This document shows, piece after piece, positions 18,411-28,875 of a DNA stretch of 64,000 nt. The DNA is taken from the NCBI RefSeq assembly GCF_000284035.1, contig NC_016887.1:2108001-2172000 (forward strand), written 5' to 3'. The notes below the pieces were generated by a model. It ran no database searches. It had not been told where the DNA came from and saw only the letters and a program-made list of their open reading frames with translations. Source of the DNA: Nocardia cyriacigeorgica GUH-2 (lineage in GTDB: Bacteria; Actinomycetota; Actinomycetes; Mycobacteriales; Mycobacteriaceae). Made by a program: the position numbers and the translations under genes. Position 1 is the stretch's first letter; every line of letters starts with the position of its first letter.

Positions 18411-19327
18411 GCGACCGGCTCGTGGGTCAGCGCCTTCGACCAGGTCGGCTGCTCGGCGAAGAATCGTTCGGGAATGCGCCCGGTCACCTTGACCAGGGCG
18501 TCGGCGAACAGGTGGTACGGGTGATCACGGTTGATCACCCAATCGCTGTGCATCTTGACCAGTCGGTACATCGGCAGCCGGTTCACCACCGGGGTCCGCT
18601 CACCGACGGCCTTGAACCGGGCCATCGCCGCGTACAGCTTCTCCTCCGACACACCCATCTCCACGATGTTGTCGCGCATCTTGTTCAGCAGCGGGAAGTA
18701 ACTCAGCGCGCCGACGATCAGCGACGGCTTGGCCCAGCCGCCGATGAAGTCGATGGCCAGTTTGCGCGCGGTGGCGTGCCCGAGCAGCTCCATCACCGCG
18801 TAATCGGTGGCCAGATGCCGGGATTCGTCGGCATTGATCTTATTGAACACCTCTTGGGCGACGGGGTCCTTGATCTCATCGGTGACGAATTTGATCAGCG
18901 CGCCGTCCAGCGCCACTTCCAGCATCGGGATCACGGTGCCGAGGAACGACAGCGACATGCCGTCGGCGTGCTTGTCCAGGAAGTCGATCACCAGCTTGAC
19001 GTTGATGTTCGGTTCCGGCATCTCGTCGCCGTCGAGCATGCCCCAGCGCCGCATCAGGGCCAGTTCGGCGTTGGCGTGGCGCTGTTCCTCGGCATGGAAG
19101 TAGCGGTAGATCTCCTTCAGGGTGTCGGTGGGCGCCTTCTTGGCCATGGCGGCGAAACCGCGGGCGCCGACGTTCTCGATCCACATCAGATCGGACATGA
19201 AGGGCTTGAGCTTGCCCCACAGTTCGGGGTCGATCTCCTCGGCGCCGGGAGCGTCCCAGTCGATATCGGCCAGGGCCCATTGGCGGGCCTTGATCTTGGT
19301 GAGCATGTCGTCGAAATTGAAGGCCAT
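18407..19327 (-). CDS. Di-iron ferritin-like protein (putative oxygenase/desaturase-type)
   Basis: The 306-residue all-helical protein has a complete di-iron ligand pattern. Glu51 (WIENVGARG), E81-x-x-H84 (EEQRH), Glu137 (MLEVAL) and E168-x-x-H171 (DESRH) match the E, ExxH, E, ExxH layout of R2-like ferritin-superfamily oxygenases. No ferritin pore or bacterioferritin haem Met was seen, so a catalytic role is more likely than iron storage. It sits between an SDR and a Baeyer-Villiger monooxygenase, 1 bp from the first and overlapping the second by 4 bp. A shared pathway that oxidises a lipid-like substrate is inferred. The exact reaction is unknown. Confidence 0.8.
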   Translation of the reverse strand: MAFNFDDMLTKIKARQWALADIDWDAPGAEEIDPELWGKLKPFMSDLMWIENVGARGFAAMAKKAPTDTLKEIYRYFHAEEQRHANAELALMRRWGMLDGDEMPEPNINVKLVIDFLDKHADGMSLSFLGTVIPMLEVALDGALIKFVTDEIKDPVAQEVFNKINADESRHLATDYAVMELLGHATARKLAIDFIGGWAKPSLIVGALSYFPLLNKMRDNIVEMGVSEEKLYAAMARFKAVGERTPVVNRLPMYRLVKMHSDWVINRDHPYHLFADALVKVTGRIPERFFAEQPTWSKALTHEPVA

Positions 19328-19328
19328 C

Positions 19329-20201
19329 TCAGGCTCCTGTGTGGTCGAGGTCGGTGGTCTTGCTCGTCTCGCCCTGTGGCAGAAGGCGATTGAGCAGGCC
19401 GAGTGCGGTGGCGTAGGTGGCGGGGAAGGTGCGCTTGAGCTGCCACACCAGCCGCGCGTCCAGCTGCGGCAGCACGTAGAGGCGGCCGCGGTCGAGGGCG
19501 TCGAGGGCGTCGGCGGCGACGCGTTGGGGGGCGAATCCGGTCCAGCGCATGAGCTGATCGGCCAGCCGGGAGGGGCCGGAGGTGATCCGGCCGTCGGTGA
19601 CCACGTTGGTCTTGACGAAGGTCGGGCACAGCGCCGTCACCGCGACGCCGCTGCCCGCGAGTTCGGCGTACATGGTTTCCGATAGCGACAGCACCGCGGC
19701 CTTGGAGGTGTTGTACACCGCCATACCGGGAGCAGCCGCGAAACCCGCGGCCGAGGCGACATTGACGATGCCGCCCCGCCCCGCGGCGCGCAGGCGCGGT
19801 GCGAAGATCTCGCAGCCGTGCACCACACCCCACAGGTTGATGCCGAGGGCCCAGTCCCAGTCGTCGAATCCGATGTCGCCGACCGGTTTTCCGCCGATGC
19901 CGACCCCGGCGTTGTTCACCACCACCGTCGGCGGTCCGGCGAACACCTCCTCGGCGAAGTCGGCCAGCCGCTGCACATCGGCGCGCTGGGCCACATCGCA
20001 GAAGAACGCATGGGCGGGTCGGCCGTGGCGGCGTTCGATCAGCCGCACGGTCTCATCGGCGCGATCCTTGTCGATATCGGCACACACCACCTCGCCACCA
20101 CGTGCGGCGAGTTCGAGGGCGAAGGCCCGGCCGATGCCGCTGCCCGCTCCGGTGACGACCGCCTTCGCGTTTCGCGTGCGGTCGGTGCTGAAAGGCCACA
20201 T
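19329..20201 (-). CDS. Short-chain dehydrogenase/reductase
   Basis: The 290-residue classical SDR has a cofactor motif TGAGSGIGRAF (18-24), NNAG (~96-99), catalytic Ser150, and Tyr163-x-x-x-Lys167 (YNTSK). CADIDKD with Asp at the end of beta-2 suggests NAD(H) preference. It is predicted to interconvert an alcohol and a ketone, supplying or consuming the ketone for the adjacent monooxygenase. A C-terminal amphipathic tail (LVWQLKRTFPATYATALG) is like that of mycobacterial membrane-associated SDRs such as Rv3085. It is tightly packed: 1 bp from the lipase gene and 1 bp from the ferritin-like gene. Confidence 0.88.
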   Translation of the reverse strand: MWPFSTDRTRNAKAVVTGAGSGIGRAFALELAARGGEVVCADIDKDRADETVRLIERRHGRPAHAFFCDVAQRADVQRLADFAEEVFAGPPTVVVNNAGVGIGGKPVGDIGFDDWDWALGINLWGVVHGCEIFAPRLRAAGRGGIVNVASAAGFAAAPGMAVYNTSKAAVLSLSETMYAELAGSGVAVTALCPTFVKTNVVTDGRITSGPSRLADQLMRWTGFAPQRVAADALDALDRGRLYVLPQLDARLVWQLKRTFPATYATALGLLNRLLPQGETSKTTDLDHTGA

Positions 20202-20202
20202 C

Positions 20203-21201
20203 TCAACTCACCCGCTCACGTCGCGGCTCCTCGGCCTGCGCCAGTACCTCGCTGACGAAGGCCGCGGTCCGGCGCAGCGCCGCGCTCGCCTCGGGCACGA
20301 TCAGCGGCAGCGCCTGGAAGACGTGGATGCGGCCGGGCCACAGCTCCAGCCGGCAGGAATTGCCGGTCGCGGTGGCCATCTCGTGCAGGTGGCGGGCGTC
20401 GTCGGCGAGCATCTCCCCGGCGGCGGCCTGGACGAACAGCGGTGGCAGTGACACGCCGGGAGGGATGGTCAGGCGCAGCCGGGCCGAATCCGCGGGCTCG
20501 TCGCGGGTGTAGAGCTGGATCATCCGGCGCCCGACCGGTGCGGGCGCCATCGGATCCGGGCGACGCCGGTCCAGCGTTTCGGCCGCGGTCAACGTGAGGT
20601 CCATCAGCGGCGAGAACATGAAGGCCCCGGCGGGCTGCGCCGTCCCGGTCCGGGCGTTCTCCAGCAGCAGATCGAGGGTGAGGTGACAGCCGGCCGAGTC
20701 GCCGCCCATCACGATGTTCTCGGCGGCGTACCCGTTGGCCAGCAGCCACCGGTAACCGGCGGCCACGTCGTCGGCGGCGGCGGGAAAACGGTGCTCGGGG
20801 GCCAGCCGGTAGTCGACGACGAAGACCGGCAGCCCGGTCACCGACGACAGCCGCGAGGCCAGCCCGCGATGGGTGCGCGCCGAGCAGATCACATACCCAC
20901 TGCCGTGTACGTAATAGATCACCCGCTCACCCAGCGGCACACCGGGCGCCCGCACCATCTCGCCGCGGACGCCGGCCGCGCGCACCGGAATCGTGGTGGT
21001 GCCGGGAATGGGTGGCCCGCCCAGCGCCATGACCGTGGCGATCAGGCCGCGACCTGTGCCGATGCCCCATCGGGTGGGCGGCAGGATGCCATTGATCTGC
21101 CGGATGCTCAGAACCGATCCGGTGGCCGCGATACGCGTCCGTACGGACGCGGACCGGGGGACCGGGCGTGGCAAAGTCGCCGTTGACTTCGTTGTCACCA
21201 T
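20203..21201 (-). CDS. Alpha/beta-hydrolase, HSL/LipR-type esterase
   Basis: This is a 332-residue hormone-sensitive-lipase-family esterase. The oxyanion motif is HGSG (99-102, usually HGGG), the nucleophile Ser169 is in GGDSAG, and the catalytic His293 is in RIHVF. VVDYRLAPEHRFPAA is the family signature strand. ATG 21201 was chosen: a -35/-10 pair and a palindrome lie directly upstream, so the upstream in-frame ATG at 21243 would include the promoter. It is the first gene of the hydrolase-SDR-di-iron-monooxygenase operon. It likely releases alcohol or acid from esters, as proposed for LipR in the mymA operon. Confidence 0.88.
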   Translation of the reverse strand: MVTTKSTATLPRPVPRSASVRTRIAATGSVLSIRQINGILPPTRWGIGTGRGLIATVMALGGPPIPGTTTIPVRAAGVRGEMVRAPGVPLGERVIYYVHGSGYVICSARTHRGLASRLSSVTGLPVFVVDYRLAPEHRFPAAADDVAAGYRWLLANGYAAENIVMGGDSAGCHLTLDLLLENARTGTAQPAGAFMFSPLMDLTLTAAETLDRRRPDPMAPAPVGRRMIQLYTRDEPADSARLRLTIPPGVSLPPLFVQAAAGEMLADDARHLHEMATATGNSCRLELWPGRIHVFQALPLIVPEASAALRRTAAFVSEVLAQAEEPRRERVS

Positions 21202-21207
21202 GCAGCC

Positions 21208-21237
21208 AGCATCAGCGCTGAATGCGCCATTTGTCAA
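21208..21237 (-). promoter_or_regulatory. Promoter with internal palindromic operator for the mymA-like operon
   Basis: On the minus strand TTGACA (21237-21232), an 18-nt spacer and GATGCT (21213-21208) end 6 nt before ATG 21201, suggesting a leaderless transcript. The spacer and -10 contain a perfect palindrome TCAGCGCTGA (21212-21221), nearly extended to GCAT...ATGC on both sides. This is an ideal position for a repressor. Confidence 0.55.
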
Positions 21238-21255
21238 TGGCACATTCCCGACTTC

Positions 21256-21274
21256 CGCTAGCGCGCTGCTAGCG
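21256..21274. promoter_or_regulatory. Inverted repeat CGCTAGC-N5-GCTAGCG
   Basis: Perfect 7-bp arms with a 5-bp spacer lie 19 bp upstream of the -35 of the mymA-like operon. This is a typical spot for an activator site. No regulator gene is adjacent. Confidence 0.5.
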
Positions 21275-21336
21275 GCCTGCTACCGCGACCGGCGGGTGGG
21301 ACCGCGCGCACCGCGAGACCGAGGGTTGAAGGCGAC

Positions 21337-22158
21337 TCAGTCGTCCGGCAGCGTGACCACCCCATCGAGGTAGCGCCGGCACCGGCCGATCAGCAGCACC
21401 CGGTCGCCGACGAGTTCGCACCGCAGCAGCCCGCCCCGCCGGGACAGCTGCCGGGCCGTCATCGTGGTGCGGCCGAGTTCGCGACTCCACAGCGGCACCA
21501 GTTGCGCATGCGCCGAACCGGTCACCGGATCCTCGGGCACACCGACCCCGGGCCCGAAAAACCGGGACACGACGTCGACGTCCTCGCCGCGGGCGGTGAC
21601 GATGGCGCCGCGCGGCAGCGGCGGAAACCGGTCCAGCGCCGGGCGCAGGCTGCGTACCTCCTGCTCACTGCCGACGACGATGACCGCGTCCGCCCCGGTG
21701 TAGGCGCGCACCGGCCGCACACCCAGCGCGGCCACCAGAACCGGATCGGGATCGGTCTCGATCGACGGCACCACCGGCAGGTCGAGCACGTATTCGTCGT
21801 CGTCGGTGCGGTCGACGTGCAGCCAGCCGCTGCGGGTGTAGAAGCTCACCCGGTCGGCGCCGGGCTGGATATCGGTGAGGATCTGCGCCGCGCTGGCCAG
21901 CGTCGCGTGCCCGCACATGTCCACCTCCACCCGCGGGGTGAACCAGCGCAGGTGGAAGGCGGGCCAGTCACCCGGCGGCGGGCCCGCCTCGGCGGGTAAC
22001 TCGGGGGTATAGAAGGCGGTCTCGGCGAGGTTGTTCTCCTCGGCCAGGTGTTGCAACAGCGCATCGGGCAGCCAGCTCGGCAACGGCATCACCGCGGCCG
22101 GATTACCCGAGAACGGTGCGTCGGCGAACGCGTCGATCTGATGCAGCAGAACCTCCAT
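21337..22158 (-). CDS. PhzF-family isomerase/epimerase-like protein
   Basis: The 273-residue protein has the duplicated diaminopimelate-epimerase-like fold of PhzF. It begins LHQIDAFADAPFSGNPAAV, has the catalytic Glu46 in NLAETAFY, then FHLRWFTPRVEVDMCGHATLA, and a C-terminal GVPEDPVTGSAHAQLVPLW. In phenazine makers PhzF isomerises DHHA, but most homologues, like this one, have no phenazine genes nearby and unknown substrates. ATG 22158 is preceded by TACCTT with 7 nt between, a leaderless promoter pattern. The open frame upstream of it is not coding-like. Confidence 0.87.
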   Translation of the reverse strand: MEVLLHQIDAFADAPFSGNPAAVMPLPSWLPDALLQHLAEENNLAETAFYTPELPAEAGPPPGDWPAFHLRWFTPRVEVDMCGHATLASAAQILTDIQPGADRVSFYTRSGWLHVDRTDDDEYVLDLPVVPSIETDPDPVLVAALGVRPVRAYTGADAVIVVGSEQEVRSLRPALDRFPPLPRGAIVTARGEDVDVVSRFFGPGVGVPEDPVTGSAHAQLVPLWSRELGRTTMTARQLSRRGGLLRCELVGDRVLLIGRCRRYLDGVVTLPDD

Positions 22159-22326
22159 GCGCAAGAAGGTACTCCAACTCTGAATAACCGCTTCGCGCAA
22201 GGTATCTCGGAGCCCCGCCAGGTCGTGCGTCCATTTGGGGAAGAGGCCGATCGGGTCGCGGCGATGAATTCGGCCGCCGCGCGCCGTCGTTATCGGTGAC
22301 GCCCCTTCGAACCGGGAGAATCGACG

Positions 22327-22911
22327 ATGGACCCTGATCTGATCTCGGCGTGGTTGCGGGAGGAACGGCTGGCCTTCGCCGACTTCTTCGACCAGCTGAC
22401 GCCCGGGGAATGGCAGCGCGAATCCTTGTGCGCGGGCTGGACCGTCCACGATGTGCTCGCTCACATCACCACGGTCGACACCCTCGGATCCACCGTCGTC
22501 GGCCTGATCCGGACCGGGGGCAATTGGGATCGGATGAATGCCGAGGAGGCGCGGCGAGTATCGGCGCGCCACCGCCCCGACGAGCTGATCGCGCGGCTGC
22601 GGGCCTCGGCGGGGTCGACGCGACGCTCACCCGGCGCAGCACCGGCCGACCCGCTGGTGGACATCATCGTCCACGAACAAGACGTGGCCCGCCCGCTCGG
22701 CCGCACCCTGCACACAGCGCCCGAACGCGTCGCCCACGCCCTGGACCACGTGCTGGCCAGCCGGTTCTACGGCGCCCGCAAACGCGTGCGCGGCCTGCGG
22801 CTGACGGCGACAGACGCGGACTGGACCTACGGCGACGGCCCGGAGCAGGTGCGCGCGCCGGTGATCGACCTACTGTTCCTGGCGACCGGTCGCGAGTTCT
22901 CCCGTACCTGA
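22327..22911 (+). CDS. Mycothiol-dependent/maleylpyruvate-isomerase-like (TIGR03083) protein
   Basis: This is a 194-residue member of the DinB/MDMPI superfamily. The N-terminal four-helix bundle has the signature GEWQRESLCAGWTVHDVLAHITTVD, with His46 a likely metal ligand. VDIIVHEQDVARPLGR carries the other putative ligands (His116, Asp119). A C-terminal segment TDADWTYGDGP is typical. Relatives are mycothiol-dependent isomerases, S-transferases or detoxifying enzymes; the substrate is unknown. It stands alone between the divergent PhzF homologue and the convergent acs, and ends at a strong terminator. Confidence 0.83.
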   Translation: MDPDLISAWLREERLAFADFFDQLTPGEWQRESLCAGWTVHDVLAHITTVDTLGSTVVGLIRTGGNWDRMNAEEARRVSARHRPDELIARLRASAGSTRRSPGAAPADPLVDIIVHEQDVARPLGRTLHTAPERVAHALDHVLASRFYGARKRVRGLRLTATDADWTYGDGPEQVRAPVIDLLFLATGREFSRT

Positions 22912-22913
22912 CC

Positions 22914-22948
22914 GGCGGACCCGATCCCCCTCATGGACCGGGTCCGCC
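22914..22948. terminator. Bidirectional terminator
   Basis: A perfect 10-bp stem (22914-22923 GGCGGACCCG, 22939-22948 CGGGTCCGCC) lies between the convergent TIGR03083 gene and acs. Confidence 0.75.
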
Positions 22949-22961
22949 GCACCCTCGGGGA

Positions 22962-24914
<1,953 letters not shown>

Positions 24915-24966
24915 CGCGTGCACTCCTATCGAATGAGCAAGGGGGACAACGGGTATCGGGCAGTTA

Positions 24967-26607
24967 TCAGTGCACCACCGCCTTCTCCGCGCCCACGCCG
25001 GTCAGCGAGCGCACCTCCATCTCGGCGGCCTTGGCCGGATCCTCGCCGCCGCGGCGTCCGCCGTAGTAGGTGCCGGCGACGCCGAGCGCGAACGCCAGCG
25101 GGATGGACACGATGCCCGGGTTGGACAGCGGGAACCAGGAGAAGTCCGAGCCGGGGATCATCGCCGACTTCGAACCCGACACCGCGGGGGAGAACACGAT
25201 CAGCACGATGGTCGAGATCAGGCCGCCGTACATGCTCCACAGCGCGCCGGTGGTGTTGAACCGCCGCCAGAACAGCGAGTACAGAATGGTCGGCAGGTTC
25301 GCCGCCGCCGCCACCGCGAAGGCCAGCGCCACCAGGAAGGCGATGTTCTGGCCGTTGGCCAGGATGCCGAGGCCGATGGCCAGCACGCCGATCACCACCG
25401 CGGTGATCCGCGAGACCCGCACCTGAGCGGCCTCATCGGCCTTGCCGCGCTTGAGCACGCTGGCGTAGATGTCGTGGGCGAAGGAGGCCGAGGCGGTGAT
25501 CGTCAGCCCGGCCACCACCGCGAGGATGGTGGCGAACGCGACCGCGGAGATCACGCCCAGCAGCAGCACACCGCCGAGCTCGAAGGCCAGCAGCGGCGCC
25601 GCCGAGTTCTGCCCACCGGCCGCGGCGAGGATCTTATCCGGGCCGACGATGGCCGCCGCGCCGTACCCGAGCACCAGGGTGAACAGGTAGAACGCACCGA
25701 TCAGGGCGATGGCCCAGACCACCGAGCGCCGCGCTTCCTTGGCCGTGGGCACGGTGTAGAACCGCATCAGCACATGCGGCAGACCGGCGGTGCCGAGCAC
25801 CAGCGCCAGACCCAGCGACAGGAAGTTCAGCTTCGACATCTCGCTGCCGCCGTACTGGGCGCCCGGGGCGAGCACATCGCGGGCGGCGACGGCGTCGTTG
25901 GCCGAACCGCTCACCGCGGCCTGCGCGGAACCGAGGATGTCGGAGAGGTTGAACCCGTACTTGGCGAACACCACCACCGTCATCACCGCGGCGCCGGTGA
26001 TCAGCAGCACCGCCTTGATGATCTGCACCCAGGTGGTGCCCTTCATGCCGCCGACCAGCACGTAGACGATCATCAGCACGCCGACCACGGCGATCACGAT
26101 GGCCTGTCCGGTCTTGCTGGAGATATCGAGCAGCAGCGCCACCAGGCCACCGGCGCCGGCCATCTGGGCCAGCAGGTAGAACAGCGAGACCGTCAGCGTC
26201 GTCAGGGCCGCCGCGGTGCGCACCGGGCCCTGCTTCAACCGGAAACTCAGCACATCGGCCATGGTGAATTTGCCGGTGTTACGCAGCATTTCGGCCACCA
26301 GCAGCAGTGCGACCAGCCAGGCCACCAGGAAGCCGATGGAGTAGAGGAACCCGTCGTAGCCGTAGACGGCGATGGCGCCGGCGATGCCGAGGAAGCTCGC
26401 CGCCGACAGGTAGTCACCGGCGATGGCGATGCCGTTCTGCGGGCCGGAGAACCCGCGTCCGCCGGTGAAATAGTCGGCGGCGGTGGTGTTCTTGCGGCTG
26501 GCGCGGATGACCACGACCATGGTGACCGCGACGAACAGCGCGAAAATGCTGATATTGGCGACCGGATTGCCGACCGTGGCATCGGCGGCGAGGTAGTGCA
26601 GGTTCAT
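24967..26607 (-). CDS. actP: Cation/acetate symporter (SSS family, ActP-like)
   Basis: This 546-residue sodium:solute symporter has about 13 TM helices. Family landmarks are ITASASFAHDIYA, FYTVPTAKEARRSV, TTWVQIIKAVLL, and the N-terminal DYFTGGRGFSGPQNGIAIAGDYLSAASFLGI that is typical of ActP/MctC carriers for acetate and other short monocarboxylates. Its start overlaps the DUF485 stop (ATGA), and acs follows, so acetate or propionate is the likely substrate. The DUF485-ActP-Acs arrangement parallels E. coli acs-yjcH-actP. Confidence 0.92.
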   Translation of the reverse strand: MNLHYLAADATVGNPVANISIFALFVAVTMVVVIRASRKNTTAADYFTGGRGFSGPQNGIAIAGDYLSAASFLGIAGAIAVYGYDGFLYSIGFLVAWLVALLLVAEMLRNTGKFTMADVLSFRLKQGPVRTAAALTTLTVSLFYLLAQMAGAGGLVALLLDISSKTGQAIVIAVVGVLMIVYVLVGGMKGTTWVQIIKAVLLITGAAVMTVVVFAKYGFNLSDILGSAQAAVSGSANDAVAARDVLAPGAQYGGSEMSKLNFLSLGLALVLGTAGLPHVLMRFYTVPTAKEARRSVVWAIALIGAFYLFTLVLGYGAAAIVGPDKILAAAGGQNSAAPLLAFELGGVLLLGVISAVAFATILAVVAGLTITASASFAHDIYASVLKRGKADEAAQVRVSRITAVVIGVLAIGLGILANGQNIAFLVALAFAVAAAANLPTILYSLFWRRFNTTGALWSMYGGLISTIVLIVFSPAVSGSKSAMIPGSDFSWFPLSNPGIVSIPLAFALGVAGTYYGGRRGGEDPAKAAEMEVRSLTGVGAEKAVVH

Positions 26608-26960
26608 GCCTTGACCCCTTCGAGTTCCTCGCGAATGGCCGCGGCACGCGGGTCGAGTTCCCGGTTGGCGAACCGGACGTAGAGCCCGGTGATGACGAAG
26701 GTGGACACGAACTGCCCGAGCCCAAGCACCAGTCCGACGTTGATATTGCCGAACAGCGTGGTGGCCATGAAGTCGTGCGCGTACGCACCCAGCAGCACGT
26801 ACACCAGGTACCAGGTGAGGAACAGCGCGGTCATCGGGAAGACGAAGCGCCGCAATCGGGTTCGCAGTTCCTGGAATTCCGGGCTGGCCTGCATCCGGAG
26901 GAATTCCTCTGGCGTCGGCGTACGCGGCGGCGGTGCGGCGTCGGTATCGGTTGTGGTCAT
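26604..26960 (-). CDS. DUF485 small membrane protein (YjcH-like)
   Basis: This 118-residue, two-TM protein has a charged N-terminus rich in Thr/Pro, then FLRMQASPEFQELRTRLRRF, the first helix MTALFLTWYLVYVLLGAYA and the second helix in GLGQFVSTFVITGLYVRF. That is the DUF485 pattern, usually a partner of ActP-type symporters. ATG 26960 was chosen (AGGA 8 nt upstream) over GTG 26963. It is the first gene of the acetate operon and overlaps actP by 4 bp. The function is unknown; a role in symporter assembly is inferred from constant pairing. Confidence 0.88.
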   Translation of the reverse strand: MTTTDTDAAPPPRTPTPEEFLRMQASPEFQELRTRLRRFVFPMTALFLTWYLVYVLLGAYAHDFMATTLFGNINVGLVLGLGQFVSTFVITGLYVRFANRELDPRAAAIREELEGVKA

Positions 26961-26974
26961 CACCCGGTCCTACC

Positions 26975-26990
26975 TGTGACGTGGCTTACG
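26975..26990. promoter_or_regulatory. Weak CRP/GlxR-like site upstream of the acetate operon
   Basis: TGTGA-CGTGGC-TTACG has a perfect left half and a degenerate right half of the CRP consensus, 15 bp before the DUF485 start codon. Acetate genes are CRP/GlxR targets in several bacteria. Confidence 0.3.
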
Positions 26991-27100
26991 GTGTGTATCG
27001 AAGTTACGACCGTCAGGGCGCGCACAGAATGGTGTGGCCTGAGTCACTCGGCAGGCGGAATCGACCGTGCGGTGAACGGTCGGATCGGCGCGACGAACGG

Positions 27101-28861
27101 TCAGCCCGCCGACAGCCCGCGCTCGCGATCGGCGCCCATACCGAGGCGTTCGGGGGCGTGCATGCGCACGAAGATCCGCGCCACCGTCAGCGCGTCCTGG
27201 CGGCGGGTGAGCAAGCTGACCACGATCATCGTCGCGAAGGCCAGCGGCACACTGACCGCCGCCGGATAGCCGAGCAGTACCGCGGGCCAGCCGCCGGCCA
27301 GCTCGTCAGAGATGCCGCCGAGCACCGACACCACGGTCGCGCCACCCGAGGCCAGACCGCCGGCGATCAACCCGCTGACCGCGCCGGCGGCGGTGAGCCC
27401 GCGCCACCAGATGCCGAGCACCAGCAGCGGGCACAGCGTCGAGGCGGCGACCGCGAACGCCAGCCCGACCGTGCGCGACAGATCCAGCGACACCACCGTC
27501 AGCGACAGCCCGAGCGGCACCGCACCGGCCACCAGCGCCGCCGCCCGGAAGTCGCGGATGCGTCCGCGCAGCACGTCGGTACTGAGCACGCCCGCGATGC
27601 TGACCAGCAGGCCCGACGAGGTGGCGAGGAAGGCCGCGATCGCCCCCGCTGCCGCCAGCGCCGCCAGCAGTTGGCCGGGGAGGCCGTCGAGGACCGAACC
27701 GGGCAGCAGTAGCACCGCCGCATCGGAGGTGCCGGTGATCAGCAGTTGCGGCACATACAGCCGCGCGAACACCCCGAGCAGGATCGGGAACAGATAGAAC
27801 CCGCCGACCAGACCGATCACCGCCAGCGCGGTGGCACGGGCGGCGCGCCCGTCGGGGTTGGTGTAGAAGCGCACCAGCACATGCGGCAGGCCCATGGTGC
27901 CGAGGAAGGTCGCGATGATCAGCGAATACACCTGATACAGCGGATGCGGGTCGCCGAATCCACCGCCGGGTAGCAGCCATGCCGCGCCGTCGGCGGGTGC
28001 GCCCGCGACCACCGGCACCGTCGCGCCGGCGTCGAGCACGAGCCGGGTATCGGCGGCCAGTTCGTGTTCACCGGGGCCCAGCACGATCGGGCCGTCGACG
28101 GCCCGGTCGTCGACCGTGCCGGTGATCGTCACCCGCTGCGCCGCGTCGACCTGCACGATCACCGGCGTGGTGACCTCGACGGTGGTGGTCTGGGCGATGG
28201 TCGGCGGGGCCGGGGAGCCGACGGACTGCTGGGCGCCGAGGAAATGCCCGAGCAACACCAGCGCGGGCAATGCGACGGCGGTGAGCTTGAGCCAGTACTG
28301 AAACGCCTGCACCAGCGTGATCGAGCGCATCCCGCCGCCCACCACATTGGCGATCACGATCGCACCCACCGCCACCGCACCCACCCAGCCCGGCACCCCG
28401 AGCAGAATGCGCAACGTCAGCCCCGCGCCCTGGAACTGCGGGATCAGATACACCCCGCAGATCAACACCACCACCAGCGCCGCGAGCCGCCGCAAACGCA
28501 AGGAACCGAGCCGGAATTCGGCGAAATCCGGCACCGTGTAGGCGCCGGAGCGTCGCAGCGGCGCGGCGACGAACAGCAGCAAGCCGACATAGCCCGCGGT
28601 GAACCCGACCGGATACCACAGCGCGTCGGCACCGTACTTGGCGATCAACCCGGCGACGCCGAGAAACGAAGCGGCCGAGAGATATTCACCCGAGACCGCC
28701 GCGGCGTTCCAGCGCGGGCCGACGCTGCGCGAGGCCACCAGGAAGTCGGAGGTGGTGCGCGCCAAGCGAACTCCGTAGCCGCCGATGATCACCGTGGCCG
28801 CCGCCGCCAGCAGCAGCGCCGCCACCGTCAGCCAGGTACCGGCCGTCGACGTCTCGGTCAT
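27101..28861 (-). CDS. Second SSS-family monocarboxylate-type symporter with an inserted external domain
   Basis: This 586-residue symporter resembles ActP/MctP: SDFLVASRSVGPRWNAAAVSG, EYLSAASFLGVAGLI, ITLVQAFQYWLKLTA, MGLPHVLVRFYTNPDGRAARAT. Between the TM ending near GHFLGAQQ and the one starting YQVYSLIIATFLGT it has ~100 extra residues of Thr/Val-rich strand-like sequence (TTTVEVTTPVIVQV, VTITGTVDDRAVDG). ActP above has only ~30 residues there. That insert should face outside and could be a sensing or substrate-capture domain. ATG 28861 was chosen, since the upstream open frame runs over the DUF485-like gene. It is last in an operon with a histidine kinase, a response regulator and a DUF485-like protein. 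Confidence 0.88.
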   Translation of the reverse strand: MTETSTAGTWLTVAALLLAAAATVIIGGYGVRLARTTSDFLVASRSVGPRWNAAAVSGEYLSAASFLGVAGLIAKYGADALWYPVGFTAGYVGLLLFVAAPLRRSGAYTVPDFAEFRLGSLRLRRLAALVVVLICGVYLIPQFQGAGLTLRILLGVPGWVGAVAVGAIVIANVVGGGMRSITLVQAFQYWLKLTAVALPALVLLGHFLGAQQSVGSPAPPTIAQTTTVEVTTPVIVQVDAAQRVTITGTVDDRAVDGPIVLGPGEHELAADTRLVLDAGATVPVVAGAPADGAAWLLPGGGFGDPHPLYQVYSLIIATFLGTMGLPHVLVRFYTNPDGRAARATALAVIGLVGGFYLFPILLGVFARLYVPQLLITGTSDAAVLLLPGSVLDGLPGQLLAALAAAGAIAAFLATSSGLLVSIAGVLSTDVLRGRIRDFRAAALVAGAVPLGLSLTVVSLDLSRTVGLAFAVAASTLCPLLVLGIWWRGLTAAGAVSGLIAGGLASGGATVVSVLGGISDELAGGWPAVLLGYPAAVSVPLAFATMIVVSLLTRRQDALTVARIFVRMHAPERLGMGADRERGLSAG

Positions 28862-28875
28862 CGCGCCCGGCCCTC

